64,000 nt of DNA from Adhaeribacter arboris (GCF_003023845.1 NZ_PYFT01000001.1:2170001-2234000), one strand, 5' to 3'; shown: positions 22,164 to 31,627, numbered from the stretch's first letter. Translations and numbers: made by a program. The notes: generated from the sequence alone by a model not told the origin.

Positions 22164-23285
22164 TTAATATCTAGTGTTTAATGTCAAGTATTTCACCATT
22201 AGTTGAGCGGCTTTAGTCGCCGATTTGGCTTCGCCTAATAAAGTACGAATAGCTTGGTAATCTTTCTTTTGCTGGTGAATAAAAGCGTCGTCTTCCGTTA
22301 TTTTTTTTAGTTCCGCAATAATGTTTCTACTGGTCAATTCGGCTTGAATAAGCTCTTTTACTACTGCTTTACCAGCAATTAAATTTACTAAGGAAATATA
22401 CGGCACTTTAATAACGGCTCGCGCTATCCAGTAAGAAATGGTACTGGTACTATAACAAACTATTTGAGGCACATTAAATAAAGCCGTTTCGAGGGTAGCT
22501 GTACCTGAAGTAACCAAAGCCGCCTGAGCATTGGCTAATAAATCATAAGTCTGGTTAGTTACTACACTAACATTTACCTTTTGCCCAATATTACGATAAT
22601 ACTCCGGATTTAAGTTAGATACGGCGGCTACTACAAATTGGTATTCCGGAAAATCTGGAATTACACTCAGCATAACCGACAATATAGATTCAATTTCCTG
22701 TTTGCGGCTACCTGGCAGTATGGCAATAATGGGTTTGTCGGGTAAATTGTTCTGGTGCCGGAATAAGGTATTGGGTTGATGCGCACTTACCATATCGGCA
22801 ATTGGGTTGCCGATGTAATCCACTTTATAATCAAAGCGCTGGTAAAACGCAGCTTCAAAAGGCATAATTACAAACATGCGGTCTACCAACTTTTTAATAG
22901 TATGCACCCGCCCTTGGTTCCAAGCCCAGATTTTAGGAGAGATATAATAGAAAACTTTAAAGTTGTTTGCTTTGGCAAATTTGGCAATCCGCAGATTGAA
23001 TCCGGCATAATCTACTAAAATAACTACATCCGGATTATAAGCCTGGATATCGGAGGTACACTCCCGCAGGAAACGCAATATTTTAAATAAATTAGTGATT
23101 GCTTCTTTAAAGCCCATAAAAGCTAGTTCCCGATAATGACGCACCAGGTAACCGCCCGTTGCTTGCATCATATCGCCTCCCCAATAACGGAACTCAGCGT
23201 TAGCATCTTGCTTCTGCAGCTCCTGCATTAACTTAGCTGCGTGTAAATCGCCGGAGCGCTCGCCTGCAATCAGATAATATTTCAA
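22164..23285 (-). CDS. lpxB: Lipid-A-disaccharide synthase
   Basis: 373 residues, a family GT19 glycosyltransferase. It joins UDP-2,3-diacylglucosamine and lipid X into the lipid A disaccharide at the inner membrane. The start MKYYLIAGERSGDLHAAKLM (about 1-20) is the hallmark AGExSGD motif. Also visible are LVDYAGFNLRIAK, FYYISPKIWAWNQGRV (about 116-131), IGNPIADM, ILPGSRKQEI and LVTSGTATLETAL (about 259-271), which form the nucleotide-sugar site. It complements LpxH encoded at 62.7-63.5 kb, the preceding enzyme of the pathway. Convergent with clpX. Confidence 0.96.
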   Translation of the reverse strand: MKYYLIAGERSGDLHAAKLMQELQKQDANAEFRYWGGDMMQATGGYLVRHYRELAFMGFKEAITNLFKILRFLRECTSDIQAYNPDVVILVDYAGFNLRIAKFAKANNFKVFYYISPKIWAWNQGRVHTIKKLVDRMFVIMPFEAAFYQRFDYKVDYIGNPIADMVSAHQPNTLFRHQNNLPDKPIIAILPGSRKQEIESILSVMLSVIPDFPEYQFVVAAVSNLNPEYYRNIGQKVNVSVVTNQTYDLLANAQAALVTSGTATLETALFNVPQIVCYSTSTISYWIARAVIKVPYISLVNLIAGKAVVKELIQAELTSRNIIAELKKITEDDAFIHQQKKDYQAIRTLLGEAKSATKAAQLMVKYLTLNTRY

Positions 23286-23428
23286 AATTTAAATGGTTGA
23301 AGTGCTGGATGGTTGAATTGTTACTTTACTAAAGAATTTTATTGTTGAATGGCTTCCTTTAATGGTAATCAAATAATTTCGATAATGCTTAATCAGCTAT
23401 TCAACAATTTAGCAAACCAACAATATAA

Positions 23429-23848
23429 TTATTCGCCAAAATATTCCACAAAATTGCGGGGCGTTTCGTACAGTTTTAAGCTGTGTAATTGAGCTGAACT
23501 GGAAATTTTAGAAATTAGCGGTTTTAAGATATTCCAGAACTCAATAACTAGATTTTCGGTACTGGCCAGCTTGCCTTCCATAAAAGCCACATCCAAGTTA
23601 AGATTTTTATGATCTACTTTTTGAATAATATGCTCCCGGATTAGTACACTGAGTTTTTTCAGGTCAATTACAAAACCAGTGTCCGGATCCGGATTACCCT
23701 TAACCGTTACGATCAATTCGTAATTATGACCGTGCCAGTTAGCATTAGCGCACGGACCGAACACTTCTTTGTTCTTCGCCAGCGACCAATTTGGGTTGAA
23801 CAGCTTATGCGCTGCATTAAAATGTTCTAATCTGCTTATATAAACCAT
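23429..23848 (-). CDS. 6-pyruvoyl-tetrahydropterin/6-carboxytetrahydropterin synthase (PTPS/QueD) family enzyme
   Basis: 139 residues, one T-fold domain. The zinc ligands are visible: HFNAAHKL near residue 9-16 and WHGHNYEL near 38-45. The catalytic Cys lies five residues before HGH (CANANWHGH), the spacing seen in PTPS-type enzymes rather than the shorter spacing of E. coli QueD. DHKNLN, ASTENLV and ETPRNFVEY complete the family pattern. The substrate is dihydroneopterin triphosphate; the product may feed queuosine (preQ0) or a pterin. Its start overlaps the stop of the permease gene upstream by one base (TGATG), so it is translated together with an iron/B12-type transporter. Confidence 0.88.
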   Translation of the reverse strand: MVYISRLEHFNAAHKLFNPNWSLAKNKEVFGPCANANWHGHNYELIVTVKGNPDPDTGFVIDLKKLSVLIREHIIQKVDHKNLNLDVAFMEGKLASTENLVIEFWNILKPLISKISSSAQLHSLKLYETPRNFVEYFGE

Positions 23849-24855
23849 CAGCTGAATTGATATTGCTTTTTCAGCAGCAAATATACGAAAAAAGGTACCC
23901 CGAAAAACGAAGTAATAATTCCAATTGGTAAACCAGCCGGTGGGTATATAAAGCGGGACAATATATCACAGCCTATCATAAACACGCCGCCTAACCAGGC
24001 ACACACCAGAAGGTTGTTTTTAGAGGTAATACCCATTAAAGCCCGGGTAACATGCGGAATAATAATCCCCACAAATCCTACGGAACCTGCTAAGGAAACT
24101 GAAAATCCACAAAGTACGGCTACGGTAATTAAGATAAGCCACCGAGTACGTACTACATGTACGCCCAAGGCATGTGCCCGATCGGAGCCTAATAATAAGG
24201 CATTTAGTTCTTTCACCTGAAACCGGAACAGCAACAAAGCTAAACTTAAAGCTGTGGCAGGATATAGTAAAAAATTCCAGTTAGCCCGCCCAAAATCTCC
24301 CATCGACCAAAATAAAATAGATTTAATGTTACTCTCGGAACCAGAAAGAAATGTAAATAAACTTACCAAGGCAGTAAGTAATGAGCTAACAGCAATGCCC
24401 GCTAACAGCAACTGAGCAGGAATAATCTGGCCTTTGCGGTAGCCTAAGGCAATTACTAAAACCGTTACGCCAAAAGCTCCTGCTAAAGCGAAAAATGGCG
24501 GTAAATAAATTACTCCCCAGGTAGTAGCCAATATACCGGAAATACTCAAAGAAGCCCCTAGCGAAGCGCCGGAAGCCGTACCTAAAATATAAGGATCGGC
24601 CAACGGATTGTTTACCATAGCTTGCATTAAATAACCGCAAAAGGAAAGGGAGCTACCGACTAACAGGGCTAATATTAATCGAGGCAGCCGTAATTGCACA
24701 ATAGCAAAATGAGTGGCATTTGTTGGTTCATATGCTAAAATAGCTTCTTGCACATCGGTTAGCGAAGTTTCAAAGCTGCCCACTAACAAGCCCAATCCTA
24801 ATATTAATAAGAGTAGTACCAGTAGTAAAAAATAAATAATTAAGTTCTTCGTCAA
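23848..24855 (-). CDS. FecCD/BtuC-type ABC transporter permease
   Basis: 335 residues with about nine to ten hydrophobic segments. Family markers are QLRLPRLILALLVGSSLS (about 52-69), NPLADPYILGTASGASLGA (about 87-105), SLAGSVGFVGIIIPHVTRAL (about 256-275) and GLPIGIITSFFGVPFFVYLL near the end. It forms the inner-membrane channel for cobalamin, haem or siderophore import. The binding protein is encoded immediately upstream (4-nt overlap). No cognate ATPase gene is in this cluster, so it must be supplied from elsewhere. Confidence 0.94.
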   Translation of the reverse strand: MTKNLIIYFLLLVLLLLILGLGLLVGSFETSLTDVQEAILAYEPTNATHFAIVQLRLPRLILALLVGSSLSFCGYLMQAMVNNPLADPYILGTASGASLGASLSISGILATTWGVIYLPPFFALAGAFGVTVLVIALGYRKGQIIPAQLLLAGIAVSSLLTALVSLFTFLSGSESNIKSILFWSMGDFGRANWNFLLYPATALSLALLLFRFQVKELNALLLGSDRAHALGVHVVRTRWLILITVAVLCGFSVSLAGSVGFVGIIIPHVTRALMGITSKNNLLVCAWLGGVFMIGCDILSRFIYPPAGLPIGIITSFFGVPFFVYLLLKKQYQFS

Positions 24856-25790
24856 AGCTTAAGGAGAGATTGCAGTTCGTGGACGGACTCTACTACCCGC
24901 GGACTAGGTCGGGACATTAAGTCGTCAGTGGCGGCAAATATACGGCGGTTTTGATACGCATTGATTTGTTTCAGTTCCGGGTACTGCTGAAAAAAGGTAC
25001 TATCCATTTTCCCGAAGGTGCCGCCAATGATGACATCCGGATTTATTTTTAAAATATATTCCCGGGTTAAAGCCGGATAAGGTTGGGACATTACTTCAGT
25101 AACCGCGTTTTCGGCGCCAAGTAAACGCAGTTTATCTGTAAAAATAGTATTACGACCATACACGTAAATAGGGTCGTTCCAGGTAATAGCTAAAACTTTC
25201 GGTTTAAAACTAATTTTTGCGTTTCGGGCAGCTATATTTTTGAGTTCGCGCCGTAACGAATCAGCATAATACATGGCATACGCATCGCGGTGCATTATTT
25301 TGCCAATATCCACTAAGCGGTCAAAAACATCGTTTAATTTCTCGAAAGTTTGAAAATAAACCGGAATACCCAGTTCCTGAATGCGGGCGGCTACTTCGGG
25401 CGGAGTAATCCCGTGTACCGTAAAAATTAAATCGGGTTTTACCTTTATCAAGGTTTCATAATCCATCGGATAGTTATTCACCACGGGCTTATTTTTGACT
25501 TTAGCTGGATAATCGCAATTCTGGGTTCGGGCAATAATCTGATTTTCGTCGCACACGGCATACAGCATTTCCGTAGCCGAAGGCGCCAAAGCCATGATGC
25601 GTTTAGGATAATGCGGAATTTTTAATTTTCGCCCTAAGTCGTCGGTAACCGTAATGTACTCTTTTACGGGTAAATGCTTTTTTACATTCTCATTTCCAGA
25701 CTGGCACCCAAATCCGGCATAGAGCAAAAACCATAGGGAGTGCCTTAAACCTATTGAAAGTATTTTTACTCGGAATTGTTTTCGCGGCAT
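24852..25790 (-). CDS. BtuF/FecB-type periplasmic substrate-binding lipoprotein
   Basis: 312 residues. The N-terminal hydrophobic segment ends in a lipobox AGFGC (Cys about 29), so it is probably a lipoprotein. The class III binding-protein fold is seen in ITVTDDLGRKLKIPHYPKRI (about 46-65), LAPSATEMLYAV, DYETLIKVKPDLIF and ILKINPDVIIGGTFG. The length and the LAPSATEML motif resemble BtuF, the vitamin B12 binder, but siderophore or haem ligands are equally possible. It is the first gene of a binding protein-permease-PTPS operon with overlapping junctions. No cobalamin riboswitch was recognised in the 146 nt upstream. Confidence 0.9.
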   Translation of the reverse strand: MPRKQFRVKILSIGLRHSLWFLLYAGFGCQSGNENVKKHLPVKEYITVTDDLGRKLKIPHYPKRIMALAPSATEMLYAVCDENQIIARTQNCDYPAKVKNKPVVNNYPMDYETLIKVKPDLIFTVHGITPPEVAARIQELGIPVYFQTFEKLNDVFDRLVDIGKIMHRDAYAMYYADSLRRELKNIAARNAKISFKPKVLAITWNDPIYVYGRNTIFTDKLRLLGAENAVTEVMSQPYPALTREYILKINPDVIIGGTFGKMDSTFFQQYPELKQINAYQNRRIFAATDDLMSRPSPRVVESVHELQSLLKL

Positions 25791-25936
25791 TTTATAATTA
25801 TGTCGTAATTTATTATTGAAGGCGCTTTTATTAAAGAAACAAACCCCATCGCCTATCAGAGTTAGCCGTACGAGCTATTGTTTTTTTCGTAAATTTAGCG
25901 CTTAAGTTTAAAACCGTTTGTAAATAAAATTTAAAT

Positions 25937-26902
25937 ATGATAGTAGTAACCGGGGCCGCAGGTTTTATTGGTTCGTGTTTAGTAAGTCGGCTGAACGCTG
26001 ATAATTTTAACGATATAATTGTTGTCGACAACTTTTCGATAGCAAAAAAAGAAAATAACCTGCAGGGTAAAAAAATTAAACGGTACGTAGACCGCAACGA
26101 TTTTTTTGATTGGCTAACCAGTAACTACGAAGAAGTAGAATTTATTTTTCATTTAGGCGCTCGCACCGATACCACCGAAATTAGTAAAGATATTTTTGAT
26201 TTACTTAATCTGAATTACTCTAAAAAAGTCTGGGAAGCTTGCTGTGAGTATCAAATTCCGTTGGTTTATGCTTCTTCCGCCGCTACCTACGGGGCGGGTA
26301 AGCTTGGCTACGACGATGATGAGGCTATTTTACCTTTGCTCAATCCTTTAAACCCCTACGGCGATTCCAAGCACGAATTTGATAAGTGGGTATTGCAGCA
26401 AACGGCAAAACCATTTTTCTGGGCGGGATTAAAGTTTTTTAACGTGTATGGCCCTAACGAATACCATAAAGGCCGAATGGCATCGGTTATTTTTCATGCT
26501 TTTAATCAAATAAATGATAATGGCCGTTTAAAACTTTATAAATCGCACCACCCCGATTTTAAAGACGGAGAACAAATGCGGGATTTTGTGTATGTAAAAG
26601 ATGTGGTAGAAGTTTGTTATTTTCTGATGCATTTGCGACAGCACTCCGGCATTTATAATTTGGGTAGTGGCCGAGCTCGTACGTTTTTAGATTTAGGATT
26701 CAACACCTTTTCGGCGATGAATAAAGAAATAAATATTGATTTTGTGGATACCCCATTGGTTATCCGGGATAATTATCAATATTTCACCGAAGCCAATATG
26801 CAGAAATTAAAAAATATCGGCTTTACCCGCCCTTTTTACACGCTGGAAGAAGGCATTACGGATTATGTGCAGCAATATTTAATTCCGAATAGATATTTAT
26901 AA
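25937..26902 (+). CDS. hldD: ADP-L-glycero-D-manno-heptose 6-epimerase
   Basis: 321 residues, an extended short-chain dehydrogenase/reductase. The NADP-binding motif GAAGFIGS sits at about 6-13. VVDNFS follows the second strand, and HLGARTDTTE (about 73-82) is diagnostic for HldD. Catalytic Tyr and Lys are in NPYGDSKHEFD (about 136-146), and FFNVYGPNEYHKGRMAS matches the heptose-epimerase signature. It produces ADP-L-glycero-D-manno-heptose for the LPS inner core. Transcribed alone, divergent from the transporter operon, and closed by a strong terminator. Confidence 0.93.
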   Translation: MIVVTGAAGFIGSCLVSRLNADNFNDIIVVDNFSIAKKENNLQGKKIKRYVDRNDFFDWLTSNYEEVEFIFHLGARTDTTEISKDIFDLLNLNYSKKVWEACCEYQIPLVYASSAATYGAGKLGYDDDEAILPLLNPLNPYGDSKHEFDKWVLQQTAKPFFWAGLKFFNVYGPNEYHKGRMASVIFHAFNQINDNGRLKLYKSHHPDFKDGEQMRDFVYVKDVVEVCYFLMHLRQHSGIYNLGSGRARTFLDLGFNTFSAMNKEINIDFVDTPLVIRDNYQYFTEANMQKLKNIGFTRPFYTLEEGITDYVQQYLIPNRYL

Positions 26903-26906
26903 TAAA

Positions 26907-26938
26907 AAAACACCTCCAATTCATAATGGAGGTGTTTT
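26907..26938. terminator. Bidirectional terminator between hldD and emrB
   Basis: AAAACACCTCCA and TGGAGGTGTTTT form a 12-bp stem around an 8-nt loop, with A and T runs at both sides; suits both convergent transcripts. Confidence 0.85.
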
Positions 26939-27014
26939 CAAAAAATAGTTAGCAAGAGTTCTTTTAATACAAATTTCTACTAACAATTTGAGGATTTCTA
27001 ATCGGTCTTCCAGA

Positions 27015-28562
27015 TTAATGCGCATCAACGGGTAATTTCACGTTTTTCTTAAACTTCTGCAGATAAAGTAAGGGAATCGAGCATAGCATAATCATACCAG
27101 ATATCCAGTAAGCATCCGTATAAGATAAAAGCATAGTTTGTTTCATTACCGTGCCTTCAATGGCGCGATAAGCCGCCGTTTTTGCATCCAGCATGCTATA
27201 GCCTTTAGAAATGAAATTTTGCATTAAGCCTTGGAATCGCTGCAAAAAAGCCGGGTTATATTCATTTATATTTACCAGCAAATCATTGCGGTGCATGCCC
27301 GAGCGCACGTGAATTAAGGTAGTAAGCAAAGCAATACCAAACGAACCGCCCAATTGCCGCATCATATTATTTAAACCAGTACCTTGCCCTAATTCCTTAC
27401 CTTTTAAATCCTGAATGGCTAAGGTGGTGAGTGGCACAAATAACAAGGCCATTCCTACTCCCCGAATAGCTAAAGGCCAGAAAAAATCATGCGTGCCGGA
27501 AACCAGGGTGGATTTAATAAGCATTTGCGAGAAGATAAAAAACAATAACATACCCACTGTTGCCATAAACTGGGCCGGTACTCCGCGCTGCAGCATTTTT
27601 CCCACAAATGGCATCATGAAAATAGTAAATAAACCACCGGGCAATAACAATTCACCCGTTTGCTGGGCCGTAAATCCTAATAAACTCTGACAAAAAACCG
27701 GGAACACGAACATCGACCCATATAAACCTAAGCCTAGCACAAACGAAGTAAACATACCCACGCTAAAACTCCGGTGCCGCATAATTTTAAAATTTACGAT
27801 GGGGTGCTTCGTAACTTTCTCGCGCCAAACGAATAATATGCCACCAATTACCGAGGTAACGGTTAAAACAATAATATAAGGTGCCGCAAACCAGTCTTCC
27901 GATTCCCCTTTTTCGAGAACAGTTTGTAAACTACCCACTGCCAGCGCTAGTAAAGCAATACCCCACCAATCAATTGGGTTTCCTTTGCCTTCGCGCGGAG
28001 TTTCGCGCACAAAGGTATACGTGGCAAAAGCGGCAATAGCTCCTACAGGTATATTCACGTAAAAAATCCAGGGCCAGGAAAAATTATCGGTAATATATCC
28101 TCCTATCGTAGGACCAACGGTTGGACCTACTACGGCTCCCAAACCGAATAAGGCAGTAGCGGTACCAACTTGTTCAGGAGGCCAGGTTTCGAGTAATATG
28201 GCTTGGGCCGTAGAAATTAAACCACCGCCCGCTAAACCTTGCAAAATACGAAAGGCAATTAACTCTTCGAGGGTAGTAGCATTGCCGCACAGAAAAGAGG
28301 CAATAGTAAAAAGAATTATAGAACCTAAAAAATAATTTTTGCGCCCAAAATAACCTCCTAACCAGCCCGACATAGGCAAAATAATTACGTTGGCTACCCC
28401 GTAACCCGTAGTAATCCAGGCAATATCTTCCAGGGTAGCGCCTAAATTACCTTGCATTTGCGGAATGGATACGTTTACAATAGTGGTATCAATCAGCTCC
28501 AGTAAAGAGGCAGTAATAACCGTGATGGTAATAACCCATTTTTTTAATCCTGTTTCAGCCAT
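27015..28562 (-). CDS. emrB: DHA2-family MFS multidrug exporter, EmrB-like
   Basis: 515 residues with about 14 hydrophobic helices, the DHA2 pattern. Near the start, LLELIDTTIVNVSIPQMQG (about 20-38) is the typical first-helix motif. GWLGGYFGRKN is the loop 2-3 motif A, and ALFGLGAVVGPTVGPTIGG (about 137-155) is the antiporter motif C. It expels drugs or other lipophilic compounds using the proton gradient. With the HlyD-type protein 3 nt upstream and the TolC-type protein before that, it forms a tripartite pump across both membranes. Last gene of a TetR-led operon. Confidence 0.92.
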   Translation of the reverse strand: MAETGLKKWVITITVITASLLELIDTTIVNVSIPQMQGNLGATLEDIAWITTGYGVANVIILPMSGWLGGYFGRKNYFLGSIILFTIASFLCGNATTLEELIAFRILQGLAGGGLISTAQAILLETWPPEQVGTATALFGLGAVVGPTVGPTIGGYITDNFSWPWIFYVNIPVGAIAAFATYTFVRETPREGKGNPIDWWGIALLALAVGSLQTVLEKGESEDWFAAPYIIVLTVTSVIGGILFVWREKVTKHPIVNFKIMRHRSFSVGMFTSFVLGLGLYGSMFVFPVFCQSLLGFTAQQTGELLLPGGLFTIFMMPFVGKMLQRGVPAQFMATVGMLLFFIFSQMLIKSTLVSGTHDFFWPLAIRGVGMALLFVPLTTLAIQDLKGKELGQGTGLNNMMRQLGGSFGIALLTTLIHVRSGMHRNDLLVNINEYNPAFLQRFQGLMQNFISKGYSMLDAKTAAYRAIEGTVMKQTMLLSYTDAYWISGMIMLCSIPLLYLQKFKKNVKLPVDAH

Positions 28563-28565
28563 AGT

Positions 28566-29627
28566 CTATTTTTGGGTAATAACCGAAACTCGTACGCTCA
28601 TTCCTGGCCGTAAACGCTCCATAATCTCTTTACGAACATTCAGTTTGATTTTTACGGGTACCCGTTGCACCACCTTCACAAAGTTACCGGTGGCATTATC
28701 CGGCGGCAATAACGAGAACTTAGCCCCTGTAGCCGGCGAAAAATTGTAAATTTCACCTACTACTTTTTCCTCGGGAAAAGCATCTACTTCGATATTTACT
28801 TTTTGGCCGGACCGTAATTTCTCTAATTGCGTTTCTTTAAAATTAGCCGTAACGTACAAACTATTTTCGTTTACAATGGAGAATAAGCTTTGACCGGGCT
28901 GGACTAATTGACCTTTTTGCACATTCTTTTTAGAAGCAATGCCACTAGCCGGAGCCGTAATCTGAGCATACGATAATTGCAGTTTTGCAAAATCAATATC
29001 CGCCTGACGCTGTTCAATTCCAGTGGAAGTAGCTGCGAGCTGCGAACGAGTGGTACCAACCTGTTGGTTTGCTGCCCGGTACTGGCCTTTTGCTGCATCT
29101 AAGTTTGCTTCGGCGGCATCGCGTTCTGCCTTCGCCTGGTCAAACTGTTGTTGCGTAATAGAACCATCCTGAATTAAATTAGCGTATCGCTTATAATCCT
29201 GAGTAGCTTTCCAGAGTCGGGCTTGAGCTGCTTCAATATTGGCTCTAGCGGTAGATAAATTAGCGGCTGTCGCAGTAATTTGGGCCTGTGATACATTTAC
29301 GTTCGCAGTAGTTCCCCGGCGGGCAGCCTCGGCTTGTTCTAATCGGATACGTAAATCGCGGTCATCCAATTTCACTACCACTTGGCCTTGTTTAACCGGC
29401 TGGTTTTCTTCAAAGTTAATTTCCTCTACGTACCCTCCTACCCGGGCCACCACCGGACTAATATCCCCATCAATTTGAGCATCGTCGGTATCCACGTGTT
29501 TACTGAAATAAATATATTCCCTAATACCGAATATAGCTCCACCTAGTAAAACAAGTCCCAGAATTATAGGAATTACTTTTTTCGATTTCTTTTTTTTCTT
29601 TTTTTCGACTACTATTTCTGTCTCCAT
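28566..29627 (-). CDS. emrA: HlyD/EmrA-type membrane-fusion protein
   Basis: 353 residues. A Lys-rich cytosolic start is followed by one membrane helix (VIPIILGLVLLGGAIFGI, about 19-36). The lipoyl/barrel-sandwich half begins with VDTDDAQIDGDISPVVARVG (about 48-67), a highly typical EmrA motif. A long alpha-helical coiled-coil hairpin rich in Ala, Gln and Arg follows (about 110-210). The second lipoyl half APASGIASKKNVQKGQLVQPG and a beta-barrel domain complete it. It bridges the inner-membrane EmrB-like pump and the TolC-like channel encoded on either side. Confidence 0.93.
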   Translation of the reverse strand: METEIVVEKKKKKKSKKVIPIILGLVLLGGAIFGIREYIYFSKHVDTDDAQIDGDISPVVARVGGYVEEINFEENQPVKQGQVVVKLDDRDLRIRLEQAEAARRGTTANVNVSQAQITATAANLSTARANIEAAQARLWKATQDYKRYANLIQDGSITQQQFDQAKAERDAAEANLDAAKGQYRAANQQVGTTRSQLAATSTGIEQRQADIDFAKLQLSYAQITAPASGIASKKNVQKGQLVQPGQSLFSIVNENSLYVTANFKETQLEKLRSGQKVNIEVDAFPEEKVVGEIYNFSPATGAKFSLLPPDNATGNFVKVVQRVPVKIKLNVRKEIMERLRPGMSVRVSVITQK

Positions 29628-29639
29628 GACACTATAAAA

Positions 29640-31013
29640 TTATTTTTGCGAGATTTTTCCGGTTGATTTTAATAAAGTATAATAAGCAATTTGGGCATCG
29701 GCGCGGGCCAGCTCTAAGTTTATTTGCGCCTGAAACAGCTCCGATTGCGCATCTACCCGTTCGGTGGCAGTGGCTACTTTGTTTTGGTACTGCGAAGCGG
29801 TGGTACGGTCATTTTCCCGGGCCTGTACAATAGAAGTTTCCAGAATTTTAATGCGTTCCAGTGCTTTCACATAGTTTTGGTAATTTTGATTTACTTCGGT
29901 TTTAACCTGATCAGTGGTCAGGTCACGGGTAATATCTAATTGCGTTTTCTGAATCCGGGCTTCGCTAATTTTATTTTTATTTTGCCAGATCCGGTCAAAA
30001 TTCCAGGCTACCGTGGCGGCGGCTGTCACGGGAGCAATAAATCCGTTCGTCTGTGGTAAAAAAGGACCTTTTAAATTAACATAATAAGCATTTGTCCCTA
30101 CCAGAACTGTTGGCATAGCATCGGCCTTAATAGATTTAATGTTTAAATCCGCTACCTGGCTATTTAAGCTTAGAGATTTTAACTCTTGCCGGTTAGCAAA
30201 AGCGGTTTCCATAAAAGAGGTTAAGGCTGGTGCTTCACTGACTGGATTATGTAATTCTTCCGTCTGCAAATCAGTATTATCAGGCAAACCCAACAAAATA
30301 CCTAAATTGTATACTACAATTTTTCGGTTGGTTTCTAAATCTACCCCCGATAACTCCACATTGCTGCGCTGTAACTGAAATCGCAAAACATCATTTTTAG
30401 TAACAATACCTTGTTCAAAGAACCGCTGCGCCTGTTTTATTTGCCGGTCAATGGCTTGCAGGTTTTGGTCAACTACTTTTTTACTTTGCTGCAGCTTATA
30501 CAAGTTGTAATAAGCGTTAGTGATGTTGTAAATAATTTCTTCCTGGTCTTTATCGGCGTCTAAACGCGCTATATCGGTAAGCAATTGGGTACTTTCGCGA
30601 GCATAACGCAATTTATTACCGGCAAATAGCACTTCTTGCAGACCAGCAATTCCTATAGCGGCATCAGCATGTTTTGGCAAAATTACTGGCTGCTGTTCGG
30701 GGGTTAACTGTACTTTGTTGGCCAGTATTTCGGCGTGGTTGTAAGTATAACTAACACTACCTGTAGGCAAGCGGCTATCCAAAGCCTGATGGTACCGCAC
30801 AATTGCTTGGTCAATTTTGGATTGAGCTAGTTTTAAATTTTTACTATTGCGTACACCTAAATCTACGGCTTCGCTTAACGCGAGTACCTTTACATTCTGC
30901 GCCGAGGCAGTAAAGGAATGTACACCTAAAATAATGACTAGAATTGGTTTGTAAAGCTGACTTAAGTAGCTCCATTCTACCTGACGGAAAAGATTCCGAA
31001 GTTTCGATTTCAT
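29640..31013 (-). CDS. TolC-family outer-membrane efflux channel protein
   Basis: 457 residues. A signal peptide (about 1-38, ending SFTASAQ) precedes the mature chain. Two internally similar halves follow, as in TolC proteins: LSEAVDLGVRNSKNLKLAQ (about 45-63) starts the first coiled-coil half. ITNAYYNLYKLQQSKKVVDQ and QVKTEVNQNYQNYVKALERI mark the paired helices. It forms the trimeric outer-membrane exit duct of the neighbouring EmrAB-type pump. The start overlaps the tetR stop as ATGA, so pump synthesis is tied to regulator synthesis. Confidence 0.92.
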   Translation of the reverse strand: MKSKLRNLFRQVEWSYLSQLYKPILVIILGVHSFTASAQNVKVLALSEAVDLGVRNSKNLKLAQSKIDQAIVRYHQALDSRLPTGSVSYTYNHAEILANKVQLTPEQQPVILPKHADAAIGIAGLQEVLFAGNKLRYARESTQLLTDIARLDADKDQEEIIYNITNAYYNLYKLQQSKKVVDQNLQAIDRQIKQAQRFFEQGIVTKNDVLRFQLQRSNVELSGVDLETNRKIVVYNLGILLGLPDNTDLQTEELHNPVSEAPALTSFMETAFANRQELKSLSLNSQVADLNIKSIKADAMPTVLVGTNAYYVNLKGPFLPQTNGFIAPVTAAATVAWNFDRIWQNKNKISEARIQKTQLDITRDLTTDQVKTEVNQNYQNYVKALERIKILETSIVQARENDRTTASQYQNKVATATERVDAQSELFQAQINLELARADAQIAYYTLLKSTGKISQK

Positions 31014-31627
31014 TTTTTTAATAAATATGCTTGTAAATAATCCAGTATAAAATGTTTAATGCGGGGTCTTAGTTGCGCTTCCAGTACATCCGGATCATTT
31101 AAATCCATGTGCAACAATCGGGATGAAATATGTGTGGAATTAGAGATGTAATATTTGGTGCCCAGAATGCTGGCAATGGTCATCTCAACGTCAACCGGCC
31201 GGAAAGTGCCATTATCGATGCCTTCCTGGATAATAGCTCTTATGGCATCAATATTATTCAAAACCTGTTCAGTAATGGTACTAATAATTTCCGGACGTTG
31301 ATTTAAAGAAAGTTCGCGTTGAATAAGCCGGTGAAAACAATTATTTGCCAGTACGCGATCCAGGTAAATATCGATTGCTTGGGTTAATTTCTCCCAGGAT
31401 GAGATGGGCTTTTCTTTTATGGCTAATAAGGCTTGCCGCAGGGTATTTATTCGCCTTTCTAAAACGGCTTTAAGCAGGCCATCTTTCGAACCAAAGTAGT
31501 AGTTTAACATGGCGATATTAACTCCAGCCTCAGTTGCTAAATAACGCGTAGAAGCTCCTTCGTAACCAACCTCACCGAAAACTCTCTCGGCTATTTCTAT
31601 AATATGTTCTTTCTTATCAAGCCTCAT
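31010..31627 (-). CDS. TetR/AcrR family transcriptional regulator of the efflux operon
   Basis: 205 residues. The N-terminal helix-turn-helix domain (about 1-50) reads IIEIAERVFGEVGYEGASTR then GVNIAMLNYYFGSKDGLL, the canonical TetR pattern. The C-terminal ligand domain (about 60-205) resembles the CerR/DUF1956-like TetR branch that often controls emrAB-tolC. It is the promoter-proximal gene of tetR-tolC-emrA-emrB, so it very likely represses its own operon. A 20-bp perfect palindrome in the promoter is the obvious operator. Confidence 0.93.
   Translation of the reverse strand: MRLDKKEHIIEIAERVFGEVGYEGASTRYLATEAGVNIAMLNYYFGSKDGLLKAVLERRINTLRQALLAIKEKPISSWEKLTQAIDIYLDRVLANNCFHRLIQRELSLNQRPEIISTITEQVLNNIDAIRAIIQEGIDNGTFRPVDVEMTIASILGTKYYISNSTHISSRLLHMDLNDPDVLEAQLRPRIKHFILDYLQAYLLKK

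Noticed and set aside
25791-25936. Cobalamin riboswitch upstream of the BtuF-like gene
   Set aside because: The 146-bp gap is too short and lacks the conserved B12-box sequence.
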